This document shows positions 60,183-64,000 of a stretch of 64,000 bases of DNA, piece by piece. The notes under the pieces were generated by a model. The model was given only the letters and a program-made list of their open reading frames with translations. It made no database searches and was not told where the DNA came from. The translations under genes were made by a program, and so were the position numbers. Source of the stretch: JAVVHH01 sp965276815 (GTDB taxonomy: Bacteria; Pseudomonadota; Alphaproteobacteria; Acetobacterales; Acetobacteraceae). Location of the stretch: the NCBI GenBank assembly GCA_965276815.1, contig CBDIBE010000011.1, positions 620,001-684,000 on the forward strand, in the 5' to 3' direction. How positions within the stretch are numbered: position 1 is the stretch's first letter; each line of letters begins with the position of its first letter.

Positions 60183-61187
60183 ATGCCGAGCACCACCCAG
60201 GCCGCGCTGACGATCATTGCCGAATTCCCACAACACTACTTTCTCGAGAACTTGGCCGTCCGCCAAGACGGCTCCATTCTCGTCACCGCCATGAACAAGA
60301 ACGAGCTGTGGTGCGTCCCGCCTCCCGGCCAACACCTGCCCGTCAACCCGGTCCTCATCCACACTTTCGAAATGATGACGATGTTCGTGGTCGAGACCGG
60401 CCCCGACATCTTCCTGATCGGCTCGGCAGACGTTTACGGAACCCATGAAGCGCGGCTGCACCGGCTGGACCTACAAGGCTGGGTTCCCGGAGGCCCCGGA
60501 GGCAATGTCGAGCCGCAGCTCATGCTGGCGTTTCCCGAGCCCAACGTCGGCCTCAATGGCGGCTGCCTGATCGCACCCGGCGTCCTGCTCGCCGCCGGGG
60601 CGGCAAACCTCATCTGGCGCGTGGACCTGCCGAACGACACAGGCCAGGCCTCCGCACGCATCTGGCTCCAGCACGACACCATGAAGAACCGTCCCGGCGA
60701 GATGAAGCCCGAGCAGCCCGGCGTCAACGGCATCCGCTATCACCGCAGCACCAACCATCTCTACTACACATCGACCTCCCAGCAATTGATGCTGCGCGTC
60801 GCAGTCGACCCGGCAACGCATGACCCGCTTGGCTTGCCGGAATTCATCGCCGGCGGTCGCGAGTGGGACGACTTCATCATCGATGAAGCCAACGAAATCG
60901 CCTACGTAACGACCCACCGCGAAAACACCATCGATCGCGTCCGCTTGGCGCCCGACGCAAACCGCGAGGGCCGCGTCGTGGTCGCCGGCGACCCCTTCAC
61001 CGAAATCCTCGTCGGCCCATCGAGCGGCGCCTGGTCGCGCGCCGCCGAAGACGCCGGCCGCGTCGCCTATTTCACCACCGACGGCGGCACCGCACAGTCT
61101 CCCGACGGCGTCGTCCGCACCGCCAAGCTGCTCCGCGTGCTTTTTCCGCAAGCCCCACGGGAACCGCATATGAAGGAAATAGGATAA
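60183..61187 (+). CDS. SMP-30/gluconolactonase-like beta-propeller protein
   Basis: The 334-residue protein has repeated blade-like segments: YFLENLAVRQDGSILVT, FVVETGPDIFLIGSADV, GLNGGCLIAPGVLLAAGAA, GVNGIRYHRSTNHLYYTST and DDFIIDEANEIAYVTTHREN. This is the six-bladed propeller layout of lactonase-type proteins, with Asn/Asp residues at metal-ligand spots. There is no clear signal peptide. The enzymatic role is unproved; a lactonase or sugar-acid step would fit the MFS transporter upstream. GGGGAGAC precedes the ATG. Confidence 0.75.
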   Translation: MPSTTQAALTIIAEFPQHYFLENLAVRQDGSILVTAMNKNELWCVPPPGQHLPVNPVLIHTFEMMTMFVVETGPDIFLIGSADVYGTHEARLHRLDLQGWVPGGPGGNVEPQLMLAFPEPNVGLNGGCLIAPGVLLAAGAANLIWRVDLPNDTGQASARIWLQHDTMKNRPGEMKPEQPGVNGIRYHRSTNHLYYTSTSQQLMLRVAVDPATHDPLGLPEFIAGGREWDDFIIDEANEIAYVTTHRENTIDRVRLAPDANREGRVVVAGDPFTEILVGPSSGAWSRAAEDAGRVAYFTTDGGTAQSPDGVVRTAKLLRVLFPQAPREPHMKEIG

Positions 61188-61261
61188 TCGTCACCGCCGG
61201 GCTTGACCCGGCCGTCCATGCTGCGCCGAGGGCGCCAGCTCGCGACGCGAGGCCGCGTTGC

Positions 61262-61298
61262 CGCTTGGACCGGGGTGCGGCGCACCCCGGTCCAAGCG
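61262..61298. terminator. Perfect 17-base hairpin between convergent genes
   Basis: CGCTTGGACCGGGGTGC (61262-61278) pairs without mismatch with GCACCCCGGTCCAAGCG (61282-61298) around three bases. It lies between the convergent propeller and hydrolase genes, six bases past the hydrolase stop on its strand. It probably ends both transcripts although T tracts are absent. Confidence 0.55.
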
Positions 61299-61304
61299 CT
61301 CGTC

Positions 61305-62828
61305 TTACTGTGTTGCCTGCAACGCGGAGAGGGATTGCAGCGCCTGTTCTCTCTGCTTCTCCGTCGGGCTGCCCACCCCGCTTTCGACCGCCTCGTAGAT
61401 GATCTTCTGCGCATCGGCCGGCTGGATAAAGCCCTTCGCCACGTCGGAGTTCGCGGCCTTGGCCGTCAACGTCACGTACTGGCCGTAGCTCGCGTAAATC
61501 TCGTTCAGCTCATCGACGCTGAACGGCAGGTGATAGCCCCAGCGCACGCAGGCGCTGCCGGCCGGCCCGGCATTTGTGCCGACGTTAAGGTAGGTCGGCA
61601 CTGACACTTGCGGCAGCTGAATCCCGCCGATCGCCAGACCCAGGCTGTCTCGCGCGATGACCGCAGACGCCGGCGCCGGCGAACCGATCGACGTTGTCTG
61701 GATGTGAGGCGCGACCGGCGGCGGTTTGCCTTCCGTAATCCAGGTCACCAGGTCGCCGAATGCAGTATTGATCACGTCGCCCGCGGGCTGCAGCGTACCA
61801 AGTTCCGGAACGGCGCAGGTGGGTGCGAGCTGCGCCTCGCCCGATGAGGGGATCGGATAGGCGAGCGGATTGTCGCGCAGCTCCAGCGGCTCGCGGCTGT
61901 CACGCAAGTGCTGGTCGACATGCGACTGCCCAGCGATCTCCCAGCTGCGGTACGTGGAGGTATTGGGCTGCCGGATCGAGGCCTCGGCCGCCTGAACGTC
62001 GTATTCGGTGAGCACCTTGAATACCGGCTGTGACAGGTCGGGGCGAATCTGCTGGCCGATCGTCGACAGCATCAGGAAGCCATCATAAACGTTGCCGAGT
62101 GGGTTGATGTTGTTGACATACGCGGCGAGGCGGGCCGCCGATTGCGACTCCCCCGTCGCAATGATGACCCTTGGCTTTAAGCCACCGAGCACGTTGACCC
62201 CGCCCGGATTGCGGATCGCCTCGCCCGCCTGCGAGAAGATATCGTACGAGAGTGCGTCGGCGTCCGTCACTGACGTGGGCGGACTCCCGATCGAGACATT
62301 GAGCGACGCGTAGCGATTGGAATTCCATGCCTTCAGGTCATTGACGCCGATATGCTGCGCGGAAACGCCAACCCAGGCGTAGCCTTCACCCAGGATATGC
62401 TCCCAATCGTAGAACCAGAGGTTATCGGCGTCGAAGCCGTTGGTTACATTCAACCATTCGACGAGCACGACACCGTTGAAGCGGCGCTTGTCCGCCGGCT
62501 CGCGCACCACCATGCGCGTCGTGTACGGATAGGGGCCGAGAGCGCCTGTCGCGGTCGCCAGCGCCGACGGTGCCGAATACGCCTTGGCCAAGCCGCTGAA
62601 GAAATACTCCGTCTCGGTGTAGCCTTGCTCGGCGAGCGGATGATTGGACGCGAAGAAGATGTAGTTGTGGGTGGGAGTGCCTGGAATGTCCGGTGCGGCG
62701 ATCGGACCCGATACTGTCGGGGTCGGCACCTGAGCCGATGCCGTAGTTGCCAATGCAGCCGCGAGCGTGGCGCCCGCAAGCCAGGTTGCAGCCGCGCGGG
62801 CGCGCGGCCGGGTGATTATTATGGACAT
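61305..62828 (-). CDS. Exported alpha/beta hydrolase domain protein (PF20091 type)
   Basis: The 507-residue protein has a signal peptide ending ATTASAQ and the layout of the Abhydrolase_10 group: YTTRMVVREPADKRRFNG, VLVEWLNVTNGFDADNLW, then the nucleophile in IIATGESQSAARLAAYVN near residue 235 and WEIAGQSHVDQH with the catalytic His near residue 317. The ATG at 62828 follows GGAGGAAG by a few bases and starts a proper leader; a start at 62846 is less likely. The substrate is unknown and may relate to the MFS/propeller genes facing it. Confidence 0.85.
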   Translation of the reverse strand: MSIIITRPRARAAATWLAGATLAAALATTASAQVPTPTVSGPIAAPDIPGTPTHNYIFFASNHPLAEQGYTETEYFFSGLAKAYSAPSALATATGALGPYPYTTRMVVREPADKRRFNGVVLVEWLNVTNGFDADNLWFYDWEHILGEGYAWVGVSAQHIGVNDLKAWNSNRYASLNVSIGSPPTSVTDADALSYDIFSQAGEAIRNPGGVNVLGGLKPRVIIATGESQSAARLAAYVNNINPLGNVYDGFLMLSTIGQQIRPDLSQPVFKVLTEYDVQAAEASIRQPNTSTYRSWEIAGQSHVDQHLRDSREPLELRDNPLAYPIPSSGEAQLAPTCAVPELGTLQPAGDVINTAFGDLVTWITEGKPPPVAPHIQTTSIGSPAPASAVIARDSLGLAIGGIQLPQVSVPTYLNVGTNAGPAGSACVRWGYHLPFSVDELNEIYASYGQYVTLTAKAANSDVAKGFIQPADAQKIIYEAVESGVGSPTEKQREQALQSLSALQATQ

Positions 62829-63043
62829 GACTTCCTCCAAACGCATTTTTATTGGTTAAAGCAGTAAGCCTTGCGTCACGATGGCGCAGCCGGAACGTTA
62901 GTCGTCACGGCCGCGAGGCGCAACCGGGGCGCCCATAAACCAAAATTCAAACCGACACGCCACCTGAGAACGCCCGCCACTTCCGCCTCGCGACCGCACC
63001 AACCGGTAGTGGGTCAGTTTGAAAATTTAGGTCGATTTCATTC

Positions 63044-63616
63044 CTATTCTGGGTCAGCTCGGCCGAGGTTCGTCCGTCTTTTCGGGATCGCCCTGTCCCC
63101 AAACGAGTCCAGGCCGATGGGAAGTAGACGGATTGGCACTTGGTCCGCACGCACGTCTTTGATCGTCTCAAGTGCCTCGCGGAGAGATGGAGCGCGATCG
63201 GTCAGGAAGGTAGAAAGTTGATCATCGGGAACGACGATCACGCCCGCGTCTATCTTTGCTCCGCTCAGACTTTCCCGCAGGTGCGACACGTCACGGTATA
63301 GCATCGTGCTGCGTCCTGACACCTGGATCTCAACACCAAGAGCCGCATGTGCGATAGCGTAACCGGATCGGAGGCTGACCTCCTTCACCCAATCGACGCC
63401 GCTCACCTGAGTCTTTTTCCAGCCGCCCATGGCGGAGAACTGAGCGTCAATCCGCTCCCTGATGTCAGCTGCACCGTTTGCGTTGCGCTTTTGGAGAACT
63501 TGGATCGGGACTGCCGTCAGAACCGCCAAGAGTTCGGCGTAGACCTCGCTTAGCCCGCGGCGTGTTATCACCCTCTCCACCGCGTCGTAATCGATCGGTT
63601 GCCCCACAACAGCCAA
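63044..63616 (-). CDS. BglII/BstYI-like type II restriction endonuclease
   Basis: The 190-residue protein shows the BglII-family core: GVDWVKEV, a helix, then LGVEIQVSGRSTMLYRDV with the E-x-Q active site, followed by GAKIDAGVIVVPDDQL and the IRLLPIGLDSFG terminal strand. BglII and BstYI cut within GATC-centred sites, but the specificity here is unknown. The TTG at 63616 is the nominal start; a GTG two codons in is an alternative. Its 5' end lies within the 3' part of the methyltransferase frame. The DNA is less GC-rich than neighbouring genes, suggesting transfer. Confidence 0.75.
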   Translation of the reverse strand: MAVVGQPIDYDAVERVITRRGLSEVYAELLAVLTAVPIQVLQKRNANGAADIRERIDAQFSAMGGWKKTQVSGVDWVKEVSLRSGYAIAHAALGVEIQVSGRSTMLYRDVSHLRESLSGAKIDAGVIVVPDDQLSTFLTDRAPSLREALETIKDVRADQVPIRLLPIGLDSFGDRAIPKRRTNLGRADPE

Positions 63617-64000
63617 GCTCCGCCCCCTCTACAAAATCGGTATTCGCATGGGGGGCGATCACCCCTTGCGTTAGTCGCTCGACCACGATGCTTGCGAAAT
63701 CGATATCAATCCCGATCCAGCGCCGCCCCTTGTCGCGCGCCACAGCGTAGGTCGTGCCTGATCCTCCGAATGGATCGAGCACGATGTCGCCAACCACCGT
63801 CGTCATCTCCACCACTCGATCAAGAACCTTGGTGGAAAGCGCATTCGCGGTCCGCTTTTCTGATTTAAACTTGCCATGCCTAACCGGCGGAATGTCGCTC
63901 CAAACATCCATCAGATTGACGCCATTTGGGTTCATGGCGTGGCGATGACCGCCGTAGTCTCGTATCTCTCCTCCACAATGCCTACACGTAAGAATCGGTG
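63465..64000 (-). CDS. DNA methyltransferase, C-terminal part (runs off window)
   Basis: The frame is open to the window end. It encodes a CRHC zinc-ribbon-like pair, NPNGVNLMDVWSDIPPVRHG, then the S-adenosylmethionine motif DPFGGSGTTYAVARDKGRRW. This is the beta-class N6-adenine/N4-cytosine methyltransferase order, in which the catalytic (D/N/S)PP(Y/W) motif would be upstream, outside the window. Recognisable homology stops near VERLTQGV (about 63640); the remaining 55 codons to 63465 overlap the endonuclease in another frame and look non-homologous. It is the protective partner of the endonuclease. Confidence 0.8.
   Translation of the reverse strand, partial: PILTCRHCGGEIRDYGGHRHAMNPNGVNLMDVWSDIPPVRHGKFKSEKRTANALSTKVLDRVVEMTTVVGDIVLDPFGGSGTTYAVARDKGRRWIGIDIDFASIVVERLTQGVIAPHANTDFVEGAELGCCGATDRLRRGGEGDNTPRAKRGLRRTLGGSDGSPDPSSPKAQRKRCS

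Noticed and set aside
61189..61300. Small RNA gene around the perfect 17-base hairpin
   Set aside because: The position between convergent stops and the repeat-like flanks fit a terminator or REP element better; no promoter seen.

Overview
This window is high-GC, densely packed bacterial DNA. The gene set (proton-pumping pyrophosphatase, NDUFS4-like complex I accessory protein, cox-type molybdenum hydroxylase accessory genes, gentisate pathway, DUF192, DUF1330, DUF2934, DUF445) suggests an alphaproteobacterium, most likely Rhodospirillales/Acetobacteraceae. That placement is inferred from gene content; no ribosomal RNA is present. One tRNA gene (Pro, UGG) is visible.

Layout. 1-3.8 kb: a broken Crp/Fnr fragment, an intact Crp/Fnr regulator and a K+-independent H+-pyrophosphatase. 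3.8-8.2 kb: a GDSL esterase with degenerate RTX repeats, a strange almost uncharged repeat protein translationally coupled to an alpha/beta hydrolase, and the NDUFS4-like gene with a small partner. 8.2-12.2 kb: a divergent gentisate module (3-hydroxybenzoate 6-hydroxylase and MarR on minus; gentisate dioxygenase and a periplasmic binding protein on plus). 12.2-14.9 kb: a toxin-antitoxin pair with a frameshifted antitoxin, a Gfo/Idh/MocA dehydrogenase with a TIM-barrel isomerase, and tRNA-Pro. 15-17.8 kb: a minus-strand operon of methylisocitrate lyase, DUF1330, histone-deacetylase-like and DUF192 genes. 17.9-23.5 kb: coxG-coxD-coxE-xdhC-type genes and a MoeA-like/MobA-like fusion, all overlapping, with no molybdenum hydroxylase structural genes.

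23.7-34 kb: AraC regulator, DUF4142 protein, secreted esterase, deaminase, elongation factor G outside a str operon, and a chain of hydrolase/hydratase/RidA genes. 34-37.7 kb: a DUF445 protein whose stop codon is the TA target of an intact-length IS630-type element, a DUF2934 protein and a second IS630 remnant. 37.7-42.7 kb: GT87-type membrane glycosyltransferase, ABC exporter, and a GAF-GGDEF-EAL c-di-GMP enzyme. 42.8-49.7 kb: two ABC importers (one with two TauD-type dioxygenases, one polar amino acid type), neither with an ATPase gene. 50-57.9 kb: lipoprotein, Zn amidohydrolase, acyltransferase, then a carbon-metabolism run tkt-gap-pgk and a TspO protein. 57.9-62.8 kb: a GntR regulator, MFS transporter, beta-propeller protein and exported alpha/beta hydrolase. 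63-64 kb: a BglII-like restriction endonuclease overlapping the end of a DNA methyltransferase that runs off the window, in less GC-rich DNA suggesting transfer.

Recurrent themes are 4-base start/stop overlaps (including two CTGA cases implying CTG starts) and short dispersed palindromic repeats, two of which have been co-opted into coding sequence.
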